From NCBI GenBank assembly GCA_009920595.1, contig RFZR01000039.1:1-10355 (forward strand): 10,355 bases of DNA. Reading direction: 5' to 3'. Below are positions 1-7,354 of the stretch, piece by piece (position 1 is the first letter of the stretch; every line of letters starts with the position of its first letter). The notes under the pieces are model-generated. The model was not told where the DNA came from. It saw nothing but the letters and a program-made list of their open reading frames with translations, and searched no databases. This DNA is from Alphaproteobacteria bacterium (GTDB lineage Bacteria > Pseudomonadota > Alphaproteobacteria > Rhizobiales > Beijerinckiaceae). A program made the position numbers and the translations under genes.

Positions 1-53
1 GGCCCGTTAAAAATGTTTCGGGCAATAGAATCGAAAAAAGGAGAATGAGCAGT

Positions 54-104
54 AAAAAAGAAGCGAGGGTTGCATGATGCTTTAAAGCGCTCATCACAAC
101 CCTC
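54..104 (-). terminator. Rho-independent terminator after the sugar-binding protein gene
   Basis: An 8-bp stem is formed by GAGGGTTG (65-72) and CAACCCTC (97-104). It continues inward as TGATG (75-79) pairing with CATCA (92-96), after a 2-nt bulge. Read on the minus strand the stem is followed by GCTTC and six T residues (59-54). It lies 25 nt past the stop codon of the minus-strand sugar-binding protein gene, so it probably ends that transcript. Only about 50 bases lie beyond it in the window and I see no gene in them. Confidence 0.8.
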
Positions 105-128
105 ACTGATTTATTCATCGTAACCGAA

Positions 129-1055
129 TTACTTTCCGGCATTCGCCGAGGTGATCAATGTGGTTGGTACATAGATCACGCTCTGCTTGATCTTCTCACC
201 ACCGAGATGACGCTTGACCGCTTCAGCAGTTGTTGCGCCGATGCCTTTGAAGTCTTGTGCCATCGAGGCTTCGAAATTGCCGCCCTTTGCAATTGCTTCG
301 CGCGCTTGCGGATTGGCGTCAATGCCGGTGATCACAATGCCTTCATTGCCGCGACCTGCTGCTTCAATCGCTTGCAGAGCGCCGAGAGCGGGTTGATCCC
401 ACGCGGCCCATACAGCAGCGATCGAGCCCTTCTTTGGATTGGCAGCAAGGATCGCTTCCATCTTAGCGCGGCTATCAGCAATACCACCATCCTTCACATC
501 CGGTGTTACGCGATCAAGCACTTTGATATCGGGATTATTTTTGAAAATCGTATCGGCAATCACACCGCGTTGTTGCACGGGCGGGAAAGCATCAAACACG
601 AACATCACCACATTCCCTTTGCCGCCAATACGATTGGCAACATAAGAAGCGGTATCGGCCGCCATCGCATAACCATTGCTCGTGACATTGGTGACGAGAA
701 GTGGCGTTGCTCCGGAGTCCATACCGAAAACGGGAACGCCGGCTGCTTTTGCCGCTTCAAGACCAGCGGCGACCTGTGACGGATCAACATTGATCACGAT
801 GGCCGAGACTTTCTGCGTGGCGGCATCCTCAATGCGACCAACCGCCGCAGCCACATCGCCCTTGGTGTCAACGACATTCACCTGCCAACCGAATTCCTTG
901 GCCTTTGCTTGAAAGGCTTCAACATAGAATTGTGTACCAGGCTGGGCGAGATAAGGCGTTACGATGGTGACTTTTTCACCTGCCGCTTGGGCGCTTGCGA
1001 CCGCCAGAAGTGATGCAGCGGCAACACTTAATCCGATGACTGATTTCCGAAACAT
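129..1055 (-). CDS. Sugar ABC transporter periplasmic substrate-binding protein (RbsB/Peripla_BP_4 type)
   Basis: This is a 308-residue periplasmic binding protein that would deliver a monosaccharide to an ABC importer. Residues 1-24 form a Sec signal peptide: basic MFRK, a hydrophobic stretch, and an AQA cleavage motif at 22-24. The mature part is a two-lobe type I periplasmic binding fold. Typical ligand-contact positions are visible: GVPVFGMDSG with Asp113, Arg163 after FPPVQQ, AAWD with Asp220, TGIDANPQ with Asp246, and Gln267. The ATG start is preceded by a clear GGAGG Shine-Dalgarno sequence. The gene is divergent from an FGGY kinase and is followed directly by a terminator, so no ATPase or permease gene follows it on the same transcript. 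Family members bind ribose, rhamnose, xylose, erythritol and others. The specificity cannot be read from the sequence, but the neighbouring genes suggest a rhamnose- or fucose-type sugar. Confidence 0.92.
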   Translation of the reverse strand: MFRKSVIGLSVAAASLLAVASAQAAGEKVTIVTPYLAQPGTQFYVEAFQAKAKEFGWQVNVVDTKGDVAAAVGRIEDAATQKVSAIVINVDPSQVAAGLEAAKAAGVPVFGMDSGATPLLVTNVTSNGYAMAADTASYVANRIGGKGNVVMFVFDAFPPVQQRGVIADTIFKNNPDIKVLDRVTPDVKDGGIADSRAKMEAILAANPKKGSIAAVWAAWDQPALGALQAIEAAGRGNEGIVITGIDANPQAREAIAKGGNFEASMAQDFKGIGATTAEAVKRHLGGEKIKQSVIYVPTTLITSANAGK

Positions 1056-1078
1056 TGTTCCTCCACTTTATTGAACAT

Positions 1079-1107
1079 TTGCGTCAATCGGGCGAAGAAA
1101 GCATAAT
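1079..1107 (+). promoter_or_regulatory. Putative sigma70-type promoter of the FGGY kinase
   Basis: In the 78-nt divergent gap, TTGCGT (1079-1084) and CATAAT (1102-1107) are separated by 17 nt and lie 26 nt before the kinase start. The hexamers are only partial consensus matches, so this is a suggestion. The promoter for the divergent binding-protein gene must also lie in this gap, but I could not pick a convincing one. Confidence 0.3.
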
Positions 1108-1133
1108 CATCAGGTTGTGACAAGGATGGCGGC

Positions 1134-2576
1134 ATGTTGATTGGCATTGATGTGGGAACAACGGCGGTCAAAGCCGCTTTGTTCGATGAGACGGGACATG
1201 CACTGCGTCATTTTGGTGAGACCTATCCGACATCGCGACCGCAGTCGGGGCATGTCGAGCAAGATCCAAAAATCTGGATGGACCTCGTCACGAAAGCGCT
1301 TTTCGAGCTCAGTCAAAATGCATCAATCAAAGCCATTGGTCTGTGCTCGCAAGTCAATACGCATGTTTTTGTTGATAAGAATCTTGAAGTGCTTCGCCCT
1401 GCTTTAACATGGCAGGACACACGCTGCGCTGCCGATGCAGCCTTGCTTGATTCAAAAATCAGTATTGATGACAAAATAAAATGGTGGGGTGCGCCTTTGC
1501 CGATTGATGCAAGCCATATGTTGGCGCGCATGGCCTATATCGCGCGAACGGAACCTGATCTGTGGGCGCGCACGCACTCTGTTTTGGCTCCCAAAGATTA
1601 TTGCATCGCTGCGCTCACGGGCGAAATTGTTTCTGACCCGATGACAAATTTTGGAATTCTTGATCAATCACTTGCGGTGATTGAGTCTTTGATGGCGCTT
1701 TTGCCCGGCGCAAAAGAGCGCGTGCCAAAGATTGCGCCCTTCACCAAGCAAATTGGCATCGTAAAGCAAGGTTTTCCGTGCGCGGGCGTTCCGTTTGTGA
1801 CTGGCGCGATGGACGCGTGGTCAGGTCTTTTTGGCGCGGGCGTGAGCGAAGAGGGGCAAGGACTTTATCTTAGCGGCACCAGCGAAATTCTGGGCCTCAT
1901 CTCATCGCAAAAATATCCAACGCCCGGTGTAATTGCTTTCGCACCTTGTGAAGGGCTTACTTTACATGCAGGCCCCACACAATCAGGTGGCGCTTCAGCG
2001 GCGTGGGGCGCGAAATTGCTTGGATTGAGTTTACCTGATTTTTTTTCTGGAGCCGCTCAAGCGGATCTCAATCACGTGCCTTTGTTTTTACCGCATCTTG
2101 AAGGCGAGCGTGCGCCTTTATGGGACGCCTCAGCGAAAGGGTCATTCACCGGTTTGACATCTGCTACTGGTCCTCGTGAACTTGCACGCGCGATGCTTGA
2201 AGGTGTGGCTTATTCCGCGCGCCTTGTGTTTGAAAGTCTTGAAGCGTCTGGTGGGCGCGCGCCTTCGATCATTCATCATTCAGGCGGTGGATCACGCTCT
2301 GATCTTTGGTGTCAAATTCGCAGTGATGTTTTGGGTAAAGCCTTAAAACGCACAGCCACAAGTGATGCCGGCGTGTTGGGTGCGGCATTAATGGCCGGTG
2401 TGGGTGTAGGACTTTTCTCATCTCTTGCTCAAGCGACCAAAGATTTCGTTCCTTTTGATCACGTGTTTGAACCTCATATAAATCAAAGCGCTTATCATGA
2501 TGCGCGTTATCAGGCCTATGAATTAGCCTATCAGCAATTAAAGCCAATCAATACTTTATCGGCTTTCGCACGTTGA
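1134..2576 (+). CDS. FGGY-family carbohydrate kinase (xylulokinase-like)
   Basis: This 480-residue sugar kinase would transfer phosphate from ATP to a ketose or polyol in the cytoplasm. The N-terminal phosphate-binding motif is IGIDVGTT (residues 3-10). The conserved LAPKDY segment is at 151-156, the likely catalytic base Asp227 is in GAMDAWSG, LSGTSE is at 246-251, and the C-terminal nucleotide-binding GGGSRSDLW is at 384-392. EGVAYSAR lies at 356-363. The length is normal for XylB-like FGGY kinases. An AAGGA Shine-Dalgarno sequence (1121-1125) precedes the ATG. The gene converges on a broken xylB with only a 13-nt gap and diverges from the sugar-binding protein. The sugar-contact segment reads SQVNTH, where the neighbouring XylB has SGQQHG. 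This argues for a different substrate, which I cannot name. It is the only intact sugar kinase in the window. Confidence 0.88.
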   Translation: MLIGIDVGTTAVKAALFDETGHALRHFGETYPTSRPQSGHVEQDPKIWMDLVTKALFELSQNASIKAIGLCSQVNTHVFVDKNLEVLRPALTWQDTRCAADAALLDSKISIDDKIKWWGAPLPIDASHMLARMAYIARTEPDLWARTHSVLAPKDYCIAALTGEIVSDPMTNFGILDQSLAVIESLMALLPGAKERVPKIAPFTKQIGIVKQGFPCAGVPFVTGAMDAWSGLFGAGVSEEGQGLYLSGTSEILGLISSQKYPTPGVIAFAPCEGLTLHAGPTQSGGASAAWGAKLLGLSLPDFFSGAAQADLNHVPLFLPHLEGERAPLWDASAKGSFTGLTSATGPRELARAMLEGVAYSARLVFESLEASGGRAPSIIHHSGGGSRSDLWCQIRSDVLGKALKRTATSDAGVLGAALMAGVGVGLFSSLAQATKDFVPFDHVFEPHINQSAYHDARYQAYELAYQQLKPINTLSAFAR

Positions 2577-2590
2577 GTGCGTTGTGATTT
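2567..2590 (+). terminator. Possible short terminator between convergent kinase genes
   Basis: A perfect 5-bp stem, CGCAC (2567-2571) and GTGCG (2577-2581) with a 5-nt loop containing the TGA stop codon, is followed by a T-rich stretch (TTGTGATTT). It would end the FGGY kinase transcript and sits in the 13-nt gap to the convergent xylB remnant. The stem is short and the T-tract is interrupted, so confidence is modest. Confidence 0.35.
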
Positions 2591-4054
2591 TATGATTTCC
2601 GCAGCGCCGCTTCGGCATGATAAAGCGCGCGGAAGCGTTGCAAACGTGGAAGAAGAATTTCGCGTTGATTTTGATTGGGTTTGAAACGCGTTTTGAGCTT
2701 GGGCTTATAACAAATCTCGCTCTCTGTCCCGTGGCCTGCGGCGAGCATCGCAAGACGCGCCGCGCCGAAAGCGCCGCCGAGCTCTGCACCTTCTGGAAGA
2801 TCGAGCGGGAAATCTACAATATCGGCGAGCATCTGTCCCCAGAAATCAGAGCGCGCGCCGCCACCGACAAGTAAACAATTATTGAGCGTGATACCGGCGT
2901 CTGACAAAATATCAAAATGATCGGCGAAGCAGAAGCCGACACCTTCCATAACGGCGTAGGCCATCGCAACGGCATCATGTTCTGCGCGAAGACCTGAAAA
3001 GATCCCATGCGCCTCGGGGTCATTATGGGGCGTTCTCTCACCGGTAAGATAGGGAATGAAAATTGGTGCATGCGCGCGTCGTGACGCGTCATGTGCGAAG
3101 GCTTCAACCTCAGAAATAAGCTTACCAACGTCGTGACCACGACCTAATATCGACGCGAACCATGACAACGCAGACGCAGCTGAAAGTGTAACGCCCATCA
3201 CATGCCACCGATGGGGTAGTGCGTGGCACATCGCATTGAGAACGCGTTTGGGGTTTGTTTGAAGGTGATCGGTAACGACAAATAAAACCCCCGATGTGCC
3301 AAGCGAGAGGATGCCCTCACCTGGATTCACTGCGCCGATGCCGACCGCTGCAGCAGCATTGTCGCCTGCGCCGCCTGCGATGATGATTTGTGTTTCGTGG
3401 AGATCCCAGTCTTTTATAAGCGCGCTTGAGAGATGGGTTGACGCATCACTGCCTTCAACGAGGCGGCCGACATAAGAGCGATCAATACCGCTCGCCTTCA
3501 ACAAGACATCATCCCACCGCCGATTTTTGATGTCATGCCATAATGTGCCACCCGCATCCGACATTTCGGATACATAATCGCCCGACAATTTGAAACTTTT
3601 TTGTGCGCGCGAAGATTTCAGGCTCGTGACGCTTCACCCATAGGACTTTGGGCGCGGTGAAACCAACAAGCGAAAGATTGGATGCGCGATCAACAAAATC
3701 CGGAAGACTCGCTTGCAGTTCTTCTGCTTCTTTACCACACCGTCCATCATTCCATAGAATGGCGGGTCGCAACACATGCCCGCTTTCATTAAGAAAGACA
3801 GATCCATGTTGTTGGCCAGAAAGGCCTATTGCTTTCAAGCGTTGAAACTCAGAAGGCGCTTTCTTTTTTATTTCGTTGACGGCAGAAAGACACGCCTGCC
3901 ACCATGCCTCCGGATCTTGCTCTGACCATAAGAGATAGGGACGTGAGATTGAAAGCGGCACCGAGGATTCAGCAAGAAGTTGTTGTTTTCCATCAACCAA
4001 AAGCGCTTTGATCGAAGACGTCCCGATATCAAAGCCAAGAAACATATCACTCAT
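2590..4054 (-). pseudogene. xylB: Xylulokinase (XylB, FGGY family), disrupted by an internal frameshifting deletion
   Basis: Two reading frames together make an almost complete xylulokinase, which phosphorylates D-xylulose to D-xylulose 5-phosphate. The first part (4054 to about 3593, 154 residues) has the phosphate-binding FDIGTSSIKA, the sugar-contact SGQQHG and ILWNDGR. The second part (about 3588 to 2590) has SGDYVSEMSDAGGTLW, catalytic GGAGDNAA, LSLGTSGV, LTGERTPHNDP and VGGGARSDFW. The frame changes by +1 near 3589-3595. There the segment that should carry the LPKDY motif is missing: from ART to the SGD/TGE motif the intact paralogue in this window has 14 residues (42 nt), while this copy has 16 nt, a deficit of 26 nt. 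The upstream frame then ends after 19 unrelated residues. The gene is last in the minus-strand operon, 9 nt after the rhamnonate dehydratase. All other family motifs are intact, so the lesion looks recent, or is an assembly error. Confidence 0.85.
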
Positions 4055-4063
4055 CTTTCAGGG

Positions 4064-5260
4064 CTAACCTTCAAATTCTTTCAAGATTGAACGATCTCTG
4101 ATTTCCATGCCAAAGCCTGGGCGCTGTGAGACTTTGAGCTTGCCATTATTCGGCATATCTTCACCGGTGAAAAGATGACCGAAGACCGGCGCAATCGATT
4201 TGCCATCGGGGCTCGCCGCCACATATTCGCAGAAAGCGGGGCCTGTCTGGCTTGCGATGAAATGATAAGAATAAGGCCCGCTGCCATGCGGCACCACGGT
4301 GATGTCATAAGCGGAGGCGTGCGCAGCGATGCGTAATAGTTCTGTCATCCCGCCAACCCACATCACATCAGGCTGAATGATATCCACCAAGCGCTCTTCA
4401 ATCATCTGCCGGAAACCATAGCGCGTATATTCATGCTCGCCAGTCGTCCATTTGAGTGTTGGATGGGCGGCGCGGATCGCGCGATAACCTTCCGTATCCT
4501 CGGGCGTGAGCACTTCTTCCCACCAATAAATATTGAGGTCCTTACACGCTTCAGCGAGTTCAATCGCGTAAGGCACTGTGAGAGACATATAGCAATCAAC
4601 CATTAATGGGTAATCTGTTCCAATGGCGGCACGGTGTTGAGCAAGAAACGCAACATTATTTTTCAAACCCTCGCGGCCTTCAAAAGGACTATGTGGGAGT
4701 GGTACTTTCGCGCCCCAAAATCCGAGCTCTTTGATCGCAAGGGGTTCAGGCGTTGTACAATAAAAAGTGATCTCGTCGCGGCTCAATCCGCCGATGAGAT
4801 TATAGACAGGTTCGCCTTTGATTTTGCCGACAAGATCCCATAGCGCGAGATCCACCGCGCTGATCGCCATGATGGGTAAACCTTTGCGACCATAGGGCAA
4901 TGAGGCGCGATAAAGTTGATCCCAGATACGGTTGATGTTGCGTGCATCTTCACCGACAAGGAAGCGACTATAGTGATGTTTGATCAACCAGCAAGCAGGC
5001 ACGCCGCCCGTACCGGACGCCACACCACGATGACCATTTTCTGTTTCGATTTCGACAACAAGCGATCCAATCGTACCAATGCCCCAGCTTGAACGCTTCT
5101 CGCGATAGCGTTCGTGGCCCGACATGGGATTTGAAATGAGACTATCAACAAGCCAATGGCGCGCATTGGTTTCTTGTTTGAAATAGGCTCCGGCATTGGC
5201 AGAGGGATCAAGCGTATAAGCACGTACCGCTTTAATCCGATATTCGGCTGATCCCGTCAT
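4064..5260 (-). CDS. rhmD: L-rhamnonate dehydratase (enolase superfamily, mandelate racemase subgroup)
   Basis: This 398-residue enzyme would remove water from L-rhamnonate to give 2-keto-3-deoxy-L-rhamnonate, using Mg2+ in a TIM barrel. It matches what I know of E. coli RhmD along its whole length, including ARHWLVD with His35 near the N-terminus (equivalent of His33), ISNPMS, and SAVDLALWDLVGK. Metal ligands are Asp222 (VDCYMS), Glu248 (WWEEV) and Glu275 (TTGEHE). His276 follows, the general acid/base is His325 (VVPHGS), and its partner is Asp298 (QPDVMWVGG). Lys185 occupies the second-strand position. The C-terminal KPGFG-type motif reads RPGFGMEI. It follows the mutarotase gene after 31 nt. 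Family members often also accept L-lyxonate and L-mannonate, so the physiological substrate may be wider. The Shine-Dalgarno sequence is weak, so translational coupling to the upstream gene is possible. Confidence 0.9.
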   Translation of the reverse strand: MTGSAEYRIKAVRAYTLDPSANAGAYFKQETNARHWLVDSLISNPMSGHERYREKRSSWGIGTIGSLVVEIETENGHRGVASGTGGVPACWLIKHHYSRFLVGEDARNINRIWDQLYRASLPYGRKGLPIMAISAVDLALWDLVGKIKGEPVYNLIGGLSRDEITFYCTTPEPLAIKELGFWGAKVPLPHSPFEGREGLKNNVAFLAQHRAAIGTDYPLMVDCYMSLTVPYAIELAEACKDLNIYWWEEVLTPEDTEGYRAIRAAHPTLKWTTGEHEYTRYGFRQMIEERLVDIIQPDVMWVGGMTELLRIAAHASAYDITVVPHGSGPYSYHFIASQTGPAFCEYVAASPDGKSIAPVFGHLFTGEDMPNNGKLKVSQRPGFGMEIRDRSILKEFEG

Positions 5261-5291
5261 GTTGAATGATCCGCGTGTTTTTTTATGTGAT

Positions 5292-5609
5292 TTATGGGAG
5301 ATAGAAAACGCGCTTTAATGGAATTTGAACAGGCACATTATCGGCATCAGCCGCCATGATGTCGCGCATAAAGGCCCACCATTTCTTGGTGATTTCAAGC
5401 TCTGCGACCTTATCGAGCGTGTTGTCATCCGACAAAGTGAGAATGCCGAAAAGATGATAGCTTTCCGCATCAAGCCAAATGGAATAGTCCGAAACGCCTG
5501 CATCTTTGAGTGCTTTCTTCAATTCCGGATAAACTTCATCATGTCGCTTTTTGTATTCAGCTGCTTGTCCGGGAAATAAATTCATTCTGAACGCAATTTG
5601 TTTGGGCAT
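5292..5609 (-). CDS. rhaM: L-rhamnose mutarotase
   Basis: This is a small 105-residue protein of the RhaM/RhaU family, which interconverts the alpha and beta anomers of L-rhamnose. The family length is about 104 residues. Conserved features are clear: KKRHDEVYPELKKAL with His23 (equivalent of the catalytic His22 of E. coli RhaM), DYSIWLD with Tyr42 (equivalent of Tyr41), the ITKKWWAFM double tryptophan at 77-78, and the family-defining end VFYLP. A strong AGGAGAG Shine-Dalgarno sequence (5616-5622) overlaps the stop codon of the preceding regulator gene, an arrangement typical of a co-transcribed operon. Homologues also occur in L-fucose oxidation clusters (as in Campylobacter), so the gene shows a 6-deoxyhexose route but does not by itself prove rhamnose. 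Confidence 0.93.
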   Translation of the reverse strand: MPKQIAFRMNLFPGQAAEYKKRHDEVYPELKKALKDAGVSDYSIWLDAESYHLFGILTLSDDNTLDKVAELEITKKWWAFMRDIMAADADNVPVQIPLKRVFYLP

Positions 5610-5620
5610 GGTTTGCTCTC

Positions 5621-6454
5621 CTAATTCTGTTCGACCTTGCGCATTGCCGCAATCGTTGTGTCGCGCACATGTTCAAGATGGCGTCGATAGGCTTGTTTGG
5701 CTTTCACAGGATCGCGATTGGCAATCGCTTCTGCGATCTCAATATGTTGCGTGACGCTCTTTTTGATGTTGCCTTTCATTTCGCTGGCAACACGACGAAT
5801 ATCAAGGCCCACATCATAAAGCCCTTGCGCCATAGCTGATAGCATACGGTTATCCGCGCCATCATTGAGCGATTGGTGAAATTCGATATCGAGCAGACGA
5901 AACCCGACCGGATCTTGAAAGAAGGCACGACCATCAACCGCGTGTTTCATGATGCGTTCGCGTTGTTCAGGAGTTGCCCTCAACGCGCAAAGTCGCACAA
6001 GTTCGAGATCGACGACTATACGCGCTTCAAAATGTTCGCTGACGTCAAAATCATTGGTTGAAAGCATGACATTGAAGGGCGCGATCAAACGACTCGGAGA
6101 AAGATCGGTAACCGAATAACGTCCGCCCTGGCGGCTTTCGAGAATACCCATGAGAGATAGGGCTTTAAGCGCCTCGCGAAGTGCTGGACGCGAAATACCA
6201 AAAGCGATGCCCATTTGTTGTTCAGTCGGCAACCGATCGCCCGGACGCAAATTACCGGATTTTACCATTGATAAAAGACGATGCGCCACTTGTTCCGAGA
6301 CTGAACGACGTTCACCTGATGCACCCGGCGCTTCCGTTTTCACCGTTGGTTTTCGCGCTTGTGCAAAAAGTGTCGAAAAATCGAGATCACTCTCGAGCGG
6401 CGTTTGTCTCGTCGCTATCGTCTCGCCAACAAGTTTTGCGGGTGCGCGTGCCAT
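5621..6454 (-). CDS. GntR-family transcriptional regulator with FCD ligand-binding domain (FadR subfamily)
   Basis: This 277-residue protein has a winged helix-turn-helix at about 50-117 (RRSVSEQVAHRLL, LPTEQQMGIAFGISRPALREALKAL, GILESRQGGRYSV) and an all-helical FCD domain at about 138-265. FCD metal-binding residues are present: Asp189 and His193 in LLDIEFHQ, His237 in TQHIEIAEAI, and His259 in RRHLEH. Such proteins usually repress sugar-acid operons and are released by a pathway intermediate. The gene sits inside the operon it probably controls, 7 nt after the lactonase and 11 nt before the mutarotase. The likely operator is the dyad at 9431-9455. About 49 residues precede the DNA-binding domain, longer than usual, and no Shine-Dalgarno sequence precedes the ATG. 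A GTG at codon 38 (near 6343) is an alternative start that would give a more typical length. Confidence 0.9.
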   Translation of the reverse strand: MARAPAKLVGETIATRQTPLESDLDFSTLFAQARKPTVKTEAPGASGERRSVSEQVAHRLLSMVKSGNLRPGDRLPTEQQMGIAFGISRPALREALKALSLMGILESRQGGRYSVTDLSPSRLIAPFNVMLSTNDFDVSEHFEARIVVDLELVRLCALRATPEQRERIMKHAVDGRAFFQDPVGFRLLDIEFHQSLNDGADNRMLSAMAQGLYDVGLDIRRVASEMKGNIKKSVTQHIEIAEAIANRDPVKAKQAYRRHLEHVRDTTIAAMRKVEQN

Positions 6455-6461
6455 AGGAGGC

Positions 6462-7343
6462 TTACAGTTTCATCTTGTAAAATTTGATTGCGTTTTCACG
6501 ATAGATCAAACGCGTCTCATGTTCAGTAAGTCCAAGCTTTACAAAGGCTTCGTCAAGCACATCGACCCATTCTTCCATGGTTGTCGATTGCAAGAGGATC
6601 GGATAATCGCCCGCATAGATCACCCGCTCAGGTCCAAAAATATCGATTGTTGCGGCGATATAAGGAAAGAGTTGCTCGCGACTCCATGTGGATCCGGCAT
6701 AGGGAGGGAGATCGGAAAGTTTCACCCACATATTTTTATGGCGCGCGAGATCACGAAGATCATCGCGGAATTGCGAAAGCGCACCTTGGGCAATGCCGGG
6801 CTTACCGCAATGATCAAGAATCAAAGGAATTTGTGATGAAATCTTCGGCACAAATTCGCGGATAATATCCATCTGCGTGTAGTTAGGATTTATATCAAAA
6901 GAATAATCGAATTTCTCAAGACAATTCACACCTTCGATGAAGTTCGCGCTCAAGGTCAGTGCACGCGGGTTTTTGTCGAATTCCATAATACGTCGAATGC
7001 CATGAACCGAAGGATGATGATCCTTCATTTTTTGCAAAATCACATCAACCTTTTTGCCCCATTCGACAGGTGCCATCGGGATGATCGTTTTGATGCGTGG
7101 ATCGCGCTTGGCTTCATCTTCAACGAATTGGACTTCTTCAATATATTGACCGCCGCCTTCCCAAAAATCGGCGTAGCATTCAAGAAATACCATGGCTTCA
7201 ATTTTGAGTTTTCCGCAATCGCGTTGGTAATCTTCGATATGATAGGGATGGCCAAAAAGTGCATGTCCATCGAAAGCAGAATATTTCAACCGCGTCTGAT
7301 CCCAGATGTGAAGATGCGTATCAATGATCGGGAAATTGGGCAT
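6462..7343 (-). CDS. Amidohydrolase-family sugar lactonase (COG3618 type, probable L-rhamnono/L-fuconolactonase)
   Basis: This 293-residue TIM-barrel hydrolase would open a sugar lactone to the sugar acid. It starts with the amidohydrolase motif IDTHLHIWD (Asp8, His10, His12). It also has FLEC with Glu55, VHGIRR with His114, LILDHCGKP with His178, VKLSDL, and AGDYP with Asp246, which takes the place of the usual GSDWP. This pattern matches the COG3618 group that includes L-fucono-1,5-lactonase and L-rhamnono-lactonase. A good GGGAGAG Shine-Dalgarno sequence precedes the ATG. The gene lies 11 nt after one sugar-acid dehydratase and in the same operon as a second, which fits conversion of the aldonolactone made by the divergent aldo/keto reductase. 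The exact substrate is inferred from context. A 2-pyrone-4,6-dicarboxylate-type hydrolase is the main alternative and fits the neighbours less well. Confidence 0.82.
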   Translation of the reverse strand: MPNFPIIDTHLHIWDQTRLKYSAFDGHALFGHPYHIEDYQRDCGKLKIEAMVFLECYADFWEGGGQYIEEVQFVEDEAKRDPRIKTIIPMAPVEWGKKVDVILQKMKDHHPSVHGIRRIMEFDKNPRALTLSANFIEGVNCLEKFDYSFDINPNYTQMDIIREFVPKISSQIPLILDHCGKPGIAQGALSQFRDDLRDLARHKNMWVKLSDLPPYAGSTWSREQLFPYIAATIDIFGPERVIYAGDYPILLQSTTMEEWVDVLDEAFVKLGLTEHETRLIYRENAIKFYKMKL

Positions 7344-7354
7344 GACTCTCTCCC

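Noticed and set aside
2..23. GCCCG (2-6) and CGGGC (19-23) hairpin at the left edge.
   Set aside because: A 5-bp stem with a 12-nt loop at the window edge and no T-tract in view is too weak to call without the flanking sequence.
207..779. Long plus-strand open frame (190 codons) opposite the sugar-binding protein.
   Set aside because: It lies entirely antisense to a clearly recognisable gene with signal peptide and good ribosome binding site. Its translation is cysteine- and histidine-rich with no family resemblance.
2540..2566. AAAGCC (2540-2545) and GGCTTT (2561-2566) inverted repeat as a minus-strand terminator for the xylB operon.
   Set aside because: The loop is 15 nt, the stem only 6 bp, and no T-tract follows on the minus strand. 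It also lies within the 3' coding part of the kinase.
3596..3602. In-frame AAAAAAG slippery heptamer just before the xylB frame break, suggesting programmed ribosomal frameshifting.
   Set aside because: This motif promotes -1 shifts, but the downstream XylB frame is +1 relative to the upstream one. About nine residues including LPKDY would still be missing, so a frameshift could not restore the enzyme.
6150..6836. Plus-strand open frame of 228 codons across the regulator/lactonase junction.
   Set aside because: It is antisense to two well-supported genes and shows no domain pattern. It is explained by codon bias on the opposite strand.
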